From the NCBI GenBank assembly GCA_030267965.1, contig BRYA01000550.1, forward strand, positions 6,235 to 24,867: 18,633 bases of DNA. The letters are read 5' to 3'. Numbering within the stretch: position 1 is the first letter of the stretch; each line of letters begins with the position of its first letter. The notes under the pieces are model-generated. The model saw nothing but the letters and a program-made list of their open reading frames with translations. It made no database searches and was not told the DNA's origin. A program made the translations under genes and the position numbers. Of this stretch, positions 1 to 9,481 are shown piece by piece. The stretch comes from Triparma columacea (Eukaryota; Sar; Bolidophyceae; Parmales; Triparmaceae).

Positions 1-1
1 G

Positions 2-115
2 GTAGGGAGGGGGGTGGTTAGGGAGGAAGGGGGAGGAGGAGGAGGGGGAGGAGGAGGAGGGTGGAGGAAGGCCGAGGATATGATATTGGAGAGGCTCAAG
101 GTATTGTTGAAGTAG
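2..115 (+). CDS. Possible C-terminal exon of a gene truncated at the left edge
   Basis: The frame starting at base 2 is open from the window edge to a TAG at 113-115. It would encode a glycine-rich run (GGA/GGG codons, about bases 29-61) followed by WRKAEDMILERLKVLLK and the stop. The last 17 residues look like a short amphipathic helix, which is the only hint that this is real coding sequence. No start, splice acceptor or domain is visible. The purine-rich GGA tract could equally be non-coding low complexity. I do not recognise a family. Confidence 0.3.
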   Translation, partial: VGRGVVREEGGGGGGGGGGGWRKAEDMILERLKVLLK

Positions 116-445
116 GACATCCGCATAAGTAAGCGGAAATTTAGAGTGTGTGTATTGTTTGATGAAACGCCAAAATATTATATCGCCATGATCCATTTCC
201 TATCGCCATAATCCATTTCCTATCGCCATAATCCATTTCCCCACAAGCCACTTATCTGAATTTTCTGTTGCAATTTTGGGTCCAAACTTTACAACCTTAA
301 AGACACATTATAGTCAAGATACGTATTTCCCTTCCTCGGGGAATCAGTTCTGTATCGTTTAGAACGTCCACACTTGAGATCTCAACCTGCTTCTCCAACC
401 CACACAACAAAGGGCGTCCCAGCAAGGGTCCTCCCCGTCGTCTCC
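116..445. other. Intergenic region upstream of the LRR_5 gene
   Basis: About 330 bases without a supportable gene. The region holds three tandem 20-bp repeats (181-240) and then moderately AT-rich sequence leading to the ATG at 446. The promoter and 5' UTR of the downstream gene are expected here, but I see no clear TATA box or other recognisable motif. Confidence 0.6.
181..240. repeat. Three tandem copies of a 20-bp repeat
   Basis: The unit TATCGCCATAATCCATTTCC occurs three times head to tail at 181-200, 201-220 and 221-240. The first copy differs by one base (ATG instead of ATA at unit positions 8-10). There are no spacers, so it is a short minisatellite and not a CRISPR. It lies about 205 bp upstream of the LRR_5 start codon. 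A regulatory role is possible but not shown. Confidence 0.95.
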
Positions 446-1399
446 ATGGATAGCTGCTCCGCTTGCGGAGAGCTTGACTCCTCCCGCTTCACCCGCCGTC
501 AGTGGGAGAAGGTCGTGAGATGGGGTAAAGGAAGATGCAAGGATTGTGTCGATGGTAATCACTTGTGTTTAAGGGTTTCAGAGTTTCAAAGGAAGTTCGC
601 TGGGGATTGGAATACTGTGCGACGCCGTGTCGACGCACTAGTCGTCGATGTCCCGGGGACTGTTCTTTTGTTGATTGCTGACCCGAGCGTCTTTGTAATC
701 CCTGGAGGGTTGTTCGCTGGGTGCAAGAAGTTGAGGGGAGTCATTGCTCCGTACATTAATGATATCCAGAACCAGGCGTTCTTCGAATGCGATGAGCTCG
801 TCAAAGTGGACGCCGGGGGGGTGCTTAGCGTGGGTGCAAATGCTTTTTGCGAGTGTCCAAAGTTGGAACAGGTGAAGGTCAACAATGTGAGGTTGGTAGG
901 CCAGGGGGCGTTTAGAGGCTGCAAAAAGTTGCATGTAGTGGAGATGGATGGTGTGGAGGAAATTGGCACTGGTGCCTTCTCGCAGTGCGAGCTGTTGAAG
1001 GAGGTGAGGGTCCCAATGTTGAAGGTGATGAGAAGCGATTGCTTCAACGAATGCAAGGCGCTGGGGAAGGTTACGAGAGATCGAGGGGGGGGGGTTCCGA
1101 TGGAGATGGCACCCGATGAATGTTTCAATGGTTGTGACAAACTGATATATTTGGCGGCTGAGAGGGGATTTGGAGTGGAGGAGAGGTTTGGAGATGGGGG
1201 ACAACACCAAGGAATCATGCGTTACCTCAACTGGAAGGCCATTAGCAATGAGCAGAGGCACACTTTGCTCATGTACTTGAAAATGACCGCGGACGGAGAG
1301 AAAGAGGGGGAGGACGTGAGAGCTGCCACAAGTCACAAGGTAATGAAGTTTTTGGTGGGGAATGCGGACATAACCAGGCACCTGGTACAATTCTTGTGA
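446..1399 (+). CDS. BspA-like leucine-rich repeat (LRR_5) protein with N-terminal zinc-finger motif
   Basis: Single-exon 317-aa protein starting at the first in-frame ATG (446). The frame stays open upstream to 374, but only by way of a TTG codon. Residues 4-34 hold C-x2-C...C-x2-C (Cys4, Cys7, Cys31, Cys34) around an F-TRRQW segment, which resembles small Stc1-like zinc-binding domains. Residues about 80-235 are LRR_5 repeats of the pattern AF..C..L..V. The repeat cysteines fall at 93, 115, 137, 159, 181 and 203, an exact 22-residue period. A seventh repeat (Cys230) is displaced by five extra residues encoded next to a G10 run. The C-terminus (about 245-317) is charged and helical and ends HLVQFL. 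There is no signal peptide or membrane helix. LRR_5 domains usually mediate protein binding. No partner or reaction can be inferred. The stop lies in a GTGAGG context, so a further exon is not excluded. Confidence 0.82.
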   Translation: MDSCSACGELDSSRFTRRQWEKVVRWGKGRCKDCVDGNHLCLRVSEFQRKFAGDWNTVRRRVDALVVDVPGTVLLLIADPSVFVIPGGLFAGCKKLRGVIAPYINDIQNQAFFECDELVKVDAGGVLSVGANAFCECPKLEQVKVNNVRLVGQGAFRGCKKLHVVEMDGVEEIGTGAFSQCELLKEVRVPMLKVMRSDCFNECKALGKVTRDRGGGVPMEMAPDECFNGCDKLIYLAAERGFGVEERFGDGGQHQGIMRYLNWKAISNEQRHTLLMYLKMTADGEKEGEDVRAATSHKVMKFLVGNADITRHLVQFL

Positions 1400-1697
1400 G
1401 GGGAGGGGGTGTTTTGCTGGAGCGGAAGGGATTGGATGTATTAGCAATGAATAGAGGAGAGATGGGAGGAGGGGGGACAGGAGGCGGGAAATAGAAGAGT
1501 GCTTCACATTCATTAAGAGAGAAGAGAGAAGAGAGAAGAGAGAAGAGAAGACAATTCATCGTGCATGTTCTACTATCAAAATCAAACAGGCTAGAATTAA
1601 GGGGGGCGGGGAGAGAAATGCGTCGCAATTCACGTTGTCGTGGACAACCATCAGGAGCAATCAACCCCACAACGCACACAACCATTCGCAATAACCA
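1400..1697. other. Convergent intergenic region (3' ends of LRR_5 and ISCA1 genes)
   Basis: Just under 300 bases between two converging genes. It is purine-rich on the + strand after the LRR_5 stop and contains a 7-bp AAGAGAG microsatellite at 1515-1550. No gene is supported. Both 3' UTRs should lie here. Confidence 0.6.
1515..1550. repeat. AAGAGAG heptanucleotide microsatellite
   Basis: About five tandem copies of the 7-bp unit AAGAGAG, the last one imperfect, between the converging LRR_5 and ISCA1 genes. Simple-sequence repeat with no sign of function. Confidence 0.9.
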
Positions 1698-2357
1698 CTA
1701 CACATTAAAGGACTCGCCGCAACCACACTCCCCCTTACTGTTAGGGTTATTAAAGGTGAATTCCGCGCTTAACTCCGTTTCCTCCCAATCCATCACAGTC
1801 CCCACTATGTTGAACATAGCCCCAGGGTCAACATAAACGACAACGCCGTTCTCACAGGTCACGAACTCGTCGAGCTTCGTCAGCTTCGCGTCCTCCGGGG
1901 TGTCTAGCACGTAGTTCATCGTGAAGCTGAGCCCGTTGCAGCCCCTCTTCTTCACCCCCAACCTTATCCCCTTGGCATCGTCCTTGGAGGAGAGGAGGAA
2001 CTTCACCCTCTCAGCAGCACCAGGCGTGACTATTATGGGGGCCCTGGTAGGGAGGGCCGATCGCCTTCGCCTCCTCTTCCTTCTCTTCGGCTTGGGTTCC
2101 TCAGCAGCCACAGAGGAGAACCAAGCAACAGATGGAACGATGTGGGATTGCACGTTTGACGGCCTTCCCATGATCGGAGAGGCAAATGTCGACATAAATT
2201 GGGGAGAATAAGAAAGTTTTGTGGTTCCAGTCCCGTTCACAAGTGCGAACGAAGACGCATGAGCCCTAAATTTGGGAAAGGGTGAAAGTCTGATGGGGCT
2301 TCTGAGGGGGCTTCTTTGGAGGAGTTTCCTCCCCAATGAGAGGCCGAGGGATGACAT
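1698..2357 (-). CDS. ISCA1: ISCA1-type iron-sulfur cluster assembly protein, probably mitochondrial
   Basis: Intronless 219-aa protein read from the ATG at 2357-2355. Residues about 102-219 form an A-type Fe-S carrier (HesB/IscA/SufA) domain. The three conserved cysteines are in place: Cys140 in RGCNGLSF, and Cys211 and Cys213 in the C-terminal ECGCGESF. The wording RGCNGLS and FNNPN..G.CGCGESF favours ISCA1 over ISCA2. These proteins bind Fe or an Fe-S cluster and act late in mitochondrial [4Fe-4S] assembly. The N-terminal ~100 residues are rich in Ser, Arg and Leu and poor in acids, as in a mitochondrial presequence. The leader is long and ends in a striking basic run (KPKRRKRRRRRS, about residues 89-100). 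The gene is divergent from the glucan synthase. Plastid targeting is less likely because no signal peptide is seen. Confidence 0.93.
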   Translation of the reverse strand: MSSLGLSLGRKLLQRSPLRSPIRLSPFPKFRAHASSFALVNGTGTTKLSYSPQFMSTFASPIMGRPSNVQSHIVPSVAWFSSVAAEEPKPKRRKRRRRRSALPTRAPIIVTPGAAERVKFLLSSKDDAKGIRLGVKKRGCNGLSFTMNYVLDTPEDAKLTKLDEFVTCENGVVVYVDPGAMFNIVGTVMDWEETELSAEFTFNNPNSKGECGCGESFNV

Positions 2358-2522
2358 AGTCACGTCTGAGGTATAAGAAGTCTATTAGTAACGTCAATCT
2401 TGCTTTTAAATTGGTTTCTTTCAAGGTTTCAAGGTTTTTAGTAGGTCAAGTTTTGGACGACCAGGACGACGTCCCTTTTCCACAAAATCAACCAACCTGT
2501 GCCCTCAAAATAGTTTAGGAGG
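2358..2522. promoter_or_regulatory. Shared divergent upstream region, ISCA1 (-) / glucan synthase (+)
   Basis: About 165 bp separate the ISCA1 ATG on the minus strand from the proposed first ATG of the glucan synthase on the plus strand. Both core promoters must lie here if the starts are right. The stretch is AT-richer than the flanking coding sequence and has repeated GGTTTC/AAGGTTT words around 2410-2440. No defined element is recognised. Confidence 0.45.
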
Positions 2523-5500
2523 ATGCCAATGTGAGTTTCTCATCGTGTGACGGAATATCTTAGGTTTCTAATGCATTTTATTGTTCTCGTGGTGTTTGTG
2601 GTGGCTGTGGTAGGGCCTGGAACATTTTTTTTTTCCAACTTGGCCATCTCGTTGACGAGGGTGGCCAGCTAATTCAAAGTTTATGCTTTCACGACACCTT
2701 GCGGTGTCAAAACCTCTTTGAGATTGTGTTATTGTATCACCTCTATCGTTATCTGTCGTCTTACCGTCGATTTGTTCTCTCTTCGCCCCCAAATTATTCC
2801 CTTTGCAGGTCGGCAGCCTCAAGATCCTCCGCTAGTGTGCTAAGTGCGCTCGTGGCTGGTCCGCTAATATTTTCTTGGACGGTCCCCGCTTTCCACACTG
2901 GGATGAAGGTGGCGGAGATAGTCCCATACATCCTGGCCGTTGGTGGCTCGGGAACTATTGCTGCTGTGGCTGTCCTGTGCCCTGAAGTTTCCCTGTCCCT
3001 GGCTTTGGGCGTAAGCATCTCGGTTTACGTGTCAATGGTCCTGTCTCTCCCCTCCTCTCTCACCTTCGGCCTGCTCACTCCGGTCGTTACCCTGCTTTCC
3101 ACTTTCCTTTCCTTCACGACACATTTCTCCTCCCTGATTTACTTCCTCTCGGTGAGCATGATTTGGTCCCAGGTGCTACTGAGCCTCCTCGATATACAAG
3201 CAGTCCTCTACAACTCCACCGGCTTCTTCTTCTCAGCGTACAAGGCCGCAATGACCCTCTCCACCAGTACCCCCCTCCACCATGCCCCCCCGGCTCCCTT
3301 GGCTGCGCTCCACTGGACATTCGCCATGATTTTCGTCGCCGTAGTCTTCCTATACCGTGAGAAGAAGCTTTCCGCGGCGCTCTTCAACGTGCGGGCCGTT
3401 TTCTCGGGAGGTTACAGGTGAGAAGGATGGTGGAGGGGGAAGCACTGTTTGACGAGCAGCTGACAAGCTGACGAACTGGGCGACGATTGCTACACGAACT
3501 AGCGCCTCCGCTCAATCTGCTTTACGCCTCATACCTAACCCCCCCTCCTCCCCTCCCTTCCCTCTCACAGCGCCATTCCCCCCGCCGACCCCAACTCCAC
3601 GTCGGCCTCCTCAAAAAACTCCTTCGAACCTAAGCCGTACACCCGCGCCTACTCCTTCCCCCCGACCCCGGAGACATACAACTACTTCGATCCCGCTGAC
3701 CTTCCCCCCCGCCTCGCCGAGTACGCTATGGTCGTTTACTCGGCCTGCGAGGACATTGGCAACTTCTTCGGCTTCCAGGACTCCAGCGTTCGCAATCAGG
3801 CCGAGCACCTGCTCGTCCTTCTTTCTAACAAGAGGCGCTACATGACCACGGCCGAGGGCGCCAACCCCATCTCTATCCTCCACAAGAAGACCTTCGGCAA
3901 CTACGTCGAGTGGTGCCGGTCCGTCGGCGCCACCCCAGGCTTCAGCAAGGGAAATGTTCACCTCGCCAAGGCCCCACCCATGATGCACGCCCGCATCGTA
4001 GACCTGGTCCTCTACTTCTGCATCTGGGGAGAGGGGGCGAACCTCAGACACATGCCAGAGTGCCTCTGCTTCCTCTATCATAAGATGCACGAGGCCTACT
4101 CGAGGTCCGACCGAATCGCCCACCAGACCCGCTCCCTATACCCCGGGCACTTCTTGGACAACGTCATCGCCCCCCTCTATCAGATAGTCGCGAAGAACAT
4201 GAAGTCGAAGGCCGACCACGACAGCCGCAAAAACTACGACGACTTCAATGAATTCTTCTGGTCGTCCAAGTGCCTCAGTTACCACTACCGTCAGCTCTCC
4301 AACGATGTCGACAGCATGATGGAGAGCGGGGTGATTGGTGATGAGGTAAGAATTTGTTGTAAATAAAATACGCACAAAAAACATATCGTCGCACAATCGT
4401 CGCACCATTCTCACCACTCGGTTCCCTCGCCGCACTCGTCGTAGGGCTCGCCACTCCCCTCTGTCTCCTTCGCCCTCGAGACTGCTCCCAAGACATTCCT
4501 CGAGAAACGATCTTGGTTCCGTGGAATTCTCGCCCTTTCTCGTGTGATCGAGTGGAACGTCGTCACCTTCTACCTCCTTGCTGTCATCGCCTTTGCCAAG
4601 GCTCTCGTCTGGGGTTGGGTTTACTCTCTCCAGGTGGCCTCAGGAGTTTTCTGGTTGATGAACTCTCTCCACTTGTTCTGGGCCGTCCTGGAGGTCTGGG
4701 CCGTCTTCCCAAACATCGAGTTGAGTGGGACCGCCATCACGGGGCACCTCCTGAGCTTGATCACGAGGTACCTCATCCTCGTTTACCAGTCCATCTACCT
4801 TATGTGGACTTTCGGTCGCCAGGGCGGCGGCATGAACTTCGACGCCGATGCGGCCTTCTGGTGGTGGCAGTACGTCTGGCTATCCGCCATCATTATGGTC
4901 CCTTACACCCTTGAGGCCGTCTTCCAGCTCTGGCCTTACTCGTCCACCCTCCTCTACACCTCCGAAAACGACTACGTTCAATCGTTCCTCAACATAGTTT
5001 CGCCACTTTCTAGACTCTACGTGAACAAGAGGGTCTATGAGAAGGTCGAAAGGAGTCTCGTTTACGTGGTATTTTGGATCACCCTGCTGTCCTTCAAGCT
5101 CTGTTTTAGCTACTACTTCGAAGTGTCCTCGATGGTGCTTCCAACCTTGGAGCTCACAGATGACTACGTCAACTATCCCGATCAGAACTTCTACAAGATG
5201 GCTTTCCTCGTTGTTATTCGGTGGTCCCCTCAATTCATCGTTTACACCATCGACACGAGTATCTGGTATGCCCTTTGGCAGGCCTTCGCCGGCACTGTCG
5301 TCGGCTTTGAGGAGAACCTGGGAGATATCAAGAACTTTGACGACATTAGGTCTAATTTCACGAAGGCGCCTGACTCGTTCTGCAGTAAGCTCGTGTCGAC
5401 GCCCGAGCTCATCTTCGGCAGCTCCAGCAACATGCTGGACCAAGTTGAGAAGGAAGCTGAAGGTAGGGAGGCCAGGGAGACAACCAGCCTCCTCGGCAAA

Positions 5501-8500
5501 AACAATGAGAACTCCACCTATGCAAGCAACGCCCTTCGGCGCGGCTTCACCTCGGCCACCGCCCGCCTTCTTGACGTGAGGGTTCAGAAGTGGGTGTTTT
5601 TCGCCGAAGCGTGGAACGAAATTATTGACAACTTTAGGGAGGAGGACATCATTTCGAATAGGGAGATGGGTTATTTGAAGTTCAACAGGTTCGACAACTT
5701 TAAGATGCCCATCTACCTCCCCGTCTTTCAAACTGCCGGTGTGATCGATGTATGCATAACTTCGGTAGAGAGGGTGATTCAGGAGGCTCAGAGCGAGGGG
5801 GGGGGGTATATCACAGACGACAATATCCTCGACACTTTCAACAGGGATGTCACGATGGTGACCTCCATCTCCGAGGTGTGGGAGCTAGGGTCTTACCTCT
5901 GTGGGCATCTCCTTGGTAACGTGCACGCTGCCGATGTCAAGGTCGTCTTCGAATCCCTCTCTAGCTGGGTGGAACAGGGGGTCGTCAGTGAGAATGTTGA
6001 CTTGAAGAAGCTCAGGGGCGTCCTAGCTGCCTTCTCTGGCGTCGTCGCCGTCTTGGAGAAGGGTCTCGGTAGGAGAAAGGCCAGGAAGGTCGGCAAAGAG
6101 GCGGCTGGAAGGGAGGAAGTGGACTTGGCTAGGGAGGAAGAGATGGCCGTTTCAAAGGGGGTTGGTGTTGGCAAGGGGGGAATTAGGAAGTCGGTGAGCA
6201 CCAACAGCCTCTCTGCCCTCAAGGATCTAAGCATGCCCGCGAGGGAGCCTGTGGAGAGGGCGTTCCCGCCTAAGTCGAAGTCGAAGGCCAGGCCCAACAA
6301 CGTCCTCCTTTTGGATGCTCTGAGGGACCAAGTGAGGGACAAAGTGAGAGCCTTTGCCCACAGCATCAAAGGCGTCGTGAAGAACAAGTCGAGCGGGGGC
6401 GGCAGGGAAATCAGCGATAGGCTGACCTTCTTGCTCTCTATGGAGAACGGCTTCATTTGGAACGACATGTACGCCTCTGGGCAGCTCGATATCGTCTCGA
6501 AAAACAAGATTTTCTGCGAAGTTCTCAACAAGGTCAACGGGCTCATTAACACACACCCCGATGACGTCGAGCCCAAGAGCAAGGAGGCTAAGAGGAGGTT
6601 AACCTTCTTTGTCAATAGTCTCTTCATGGATATCCCCAACGCACCCTCTATGGCCGATATGCAGTCGTGGAACGTCATGACCCCCTTCTACTCTGAGGAC
6701 GTCACCTACAACAAGGGGGATCTCATGAAGAAGGAGAAGACCCTGGGCGTCAGCGTCCTTCTCTACCTCCAGACTCTCTACAAAGCTGACTGGATCAACT
6801 TCGTTGAGCGATTAAAGATCGCGGACGAAAGTAGGATCTGGGACAAGAAGTATGCGACCGAAGTTAGAAGGTGGGCCAGCCTTAGGGCCCAGACTCTCAG
6901 CAGGACCGTTTCTGGGATGATGCTCAACGAGAAGGCCCTGAGATTGCTCGCCAAGCTAGAAGGACACGACAAGGAGGCGGTCGACGAGCTCATTTGTGAG
7001 AAATTCGGTTACGTTGTCGCCTGCCAGGTTTACGGGCGCATGAAGAAAGAGCAAGATAGCAAGGCTGAGGATATTGAGGACCTCATGCATAGGTTCCCCC
7101 ACATGAGGGTCGCCTACATTGACACCGTCAGGGTGAATAGGGAAGGCGAGAGCGTCTTCTTCTCTGTCCTTGTCAAGAGCAACGGCGCAGGAAAAATAGA
7201 AGAAATCTACAGGGTCAGGCTACCTGGGAATCCAGTCATTGGGGAAGGCAAGCCCGAGAACCAGAACCACGCCATTATCTTCACGCGCGGTGAAATGCTG
7301 CAGACGATCGACATGAACCAAGAAGGGTTCTTTGAGGAAGCTCTGAAAATGAGGAATTTGCTCCAAGAATTTGACCACGGGAAGGGGAGCGAGGGGATGC
7401 CCACGACCATCGTGGGCTTCAGAGAGCACATCTTCACCGGCAGCGTCTCCTCCTTGGCCAACTACATGGCGCTGCAGGAGACTTCGTTCGTTACTCTCGG
7501 GCAGCGTGTGCTTAACAAGCCACTCTGCTCGAGGCTCCATTACGGGCATCCTGACATCTTCGACAAGCTCTTTTTCATGACCAGGGGCGGCGTCTCCAAG
7601 GCCTCCAAAGGAATCAACCTTAGCGAGGATATTTTCGCGGGCTACAACAACCTGGTTCGCGGAGGGGGGGTCGACTTCAAGGAGTACGTCCAGTGCGGGA
7701 AGGGAAGGGACGTGGGAGGACAGCAGATTTACAAGTTCGAGGCGAAGTTGTCGCAGGGGAATGCGGAGCAGAGCTTGAGCCGCGACGTCTACAGGGTCGC
7801 CCAGAGGGTTGATTTTTTCAGGCTTCTTAGCACCTACTTCGGTGGCATCGGCCACTACTGTGGGAATGTCTTAACTGTCTTCGCCGTTTACCTCGTCTGC
7901 TACCTCATGCTCGGTCTCGCCCTTTACGACTGCGAGAAGATAGGAGATAGGAAGATTACACCGTCCGGAACTCTTCAGATGCTCCTCGGCGGCATGGGAT
8001 TGATGAACACTATTCCGCTCTTTGCGACTCTAGGCGTAGAACGGGGTTGGTGGGCGAGTATGATGGAGATTTTCCAGGTATTCGTTACCGGTGGTCCCCT
8101 TCACTTCATGTTCCACATCCAGACCAAGGCCCACTACTTCGCCCAAACCATCCTCGTCGGCGGAGCAAAGTACCGAGCAACAGGTCGCGGGTTCGTCACA
8201 CAGCACAGCCCGTTCGCTGAGAATTTCAGGTTCTTCGCCTCGTCCCACCTTTACCTCGGTGTGGAGCTTTCGGCCGCACTGGTCTTGATGGGTGTTTACA
8301 CTGACGCTGGGCAGTACTTTGGGAGGACTTGGTCCCTGTGGCTCGCCTGTGTTAGCTTTCTCGCAGCCCCCTTCTGGTTCAACCCCCTCACATTCGAGTG
8401 GGCCGTGGTGCGCAAGGACTATGACGATTGGATGAGCTGGATGTCAGGGAAGGGCGGTGGTGCCCTCAAGTCTTGGGACGTATGGTTTGTCGAAGAGAAC

Positions 8501-9481
8501 TGCTTCTACAAGAACTTAAACTCGAGTTCGAAGCTATTCTTCCTTTCCAAGGCCGTCATTTACAGCTTCATTGGGGAAGGCATTAGGAGGAGCGAGCTGT
8601 TCACGATGGATTTCCTCATTCATAAGCCCACCGTAGACATTGGCCTTCTCATCGGGGCCTTCGTGGTTCTCTCGTGCGTCACGAAGATCTTCAGTATGAT
8701 CGGCGGCCTGAGCTATGGGGTTAGGAGAGGCGGAAAGATTGTCCTGTCCGTGGCGACCATGGTTGTCGCGGCTATAGCCATCGTTGAGGACACCAATCTC
8801 CTCAGATACGCCATTGCAGGTTACTACTTCGTCGGGGGGGTGCTCATGGTTGGGCTCCTGACGTTGCCCACTAGCTACACGATGGGCATGTACAAAATTC
8901 ATGATCTCGTCGTCGGCCACCTCATCTTTTTGGTGTTGTTCCTCATGTCAGCCCTGCAGTTCCCTCAGCACGTGCAGACGTGGCTTCTGTACCACAACGC
9001 ACTCTCCTCGGACGTGGTGATTGAGGATATTTTGAAGTACTCCCGCCGCAGTCAGGAAAAGGAGGGAGGTCGAGGGGACGGGGACGTCGATTCTCAGGTT
9101 GAGCAGCTGAGAGCCATGATCATGAAGCAGGATCTACTCTTGAAAAAATTGATTGAGGGGAAGGTGGGGGAGGGGGTCGAAGTTGAGATGGAGAGGAACG
9201 AGAGCACGGACGCTCTCGCTGTGTTAGTCTCCGACAGCAACGATAATTCCGTCATGAGAGAATTGGGCAAAGACCGCGACCCAGGGGGGAGGGTCATGTC
9301 AATGTCCAACCTTAGCATCTATCAGTCAATGGCGACAGGGGATGGAGGTGATGTTTTGGGGGCAGGGGGAGGCGGAGCGAGGAGAGGGGTGGGGGGGGGA
9401 AAGGGGGGGGCTGTAGGGGTGGGTGGGGGAGCGAGAGGTAGCTTTGAGTTCACTAGCCCCGACAGCCTTCCTCCGAGGTGA
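2523..9481 (+). CDS. 1,3-beta-glucan synthase (GT48; callose synthase/FKS family), four exons
   Basis: Proposed exons are 2523-2530, 2809-3417, 3571-4345 and 4445-9481 (2142 aa). All junctions keep frame, with donors GTGAGT, GTGAGA and GTAAGA and C/T-rich acceptors. The enzyme should polymerise UDP-glucose into beta-1,3-glucan at a membrane, giving wall callose or, as implicated for diatom GT48 proteins, storage chrysolaminarin. Residues about 5-200 carry five or six hydrophobic helices. The FKS1 domain 1 follows (LYFCIWGEGANLRHMPECLC, about 345-375; NYDDFNEFFW). Next come helices around 500-750, then the catalytic region with EAKRRLTFFVNSLFMD, GKPENQNHAIIFTRGE (about 1400), HYGHPDIFD...TRGGVSKASKGINLSEDIF (about 1496-1530) and an RATGRGF motif near 1707. 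Many C-terminal helices and a Gly-rich tail end the protein. The 8-nt first exon is the weakest part. The next in-frame ATG is at 2903. The family assignment is certain. Confidence 0.93.

Noticed and set aside
1..65. Possible telomeric repeat at the left edge
   Set aside because: Only one TTAGGG word occurs in an irregular G-rich stretch. There is no array.
181..240. Possible CRISPR array
   Set aside because: The three 20-bp units are directly adjacent with no spacers, and the window is eukaryotic.
374..445. Upstream extension of the LRR_5 protein
   Set aside because: The 24-codon extension begins at TTG and is Pro/Thr/Val-rich without a domain. The ATG at 446 places the first zinc-motif Cys at residue 4.
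638..1513. Long open frame on the minus strand opposite the LRR_5 gene (291 codons)
   Set aside because: It starts at a non-ATG codon, shows no domain, and mirrors the strongly periodic LRR_5 coding frame.
4880..5731. Long minus-strand open frames opposite the glucan synthase (also 5893-6678 and 7220-7855)
   Set aside because: They lie opposite highly conserved GT48 sequence and have no recognisable domain. They are a by-product of the GC-rich codon use.
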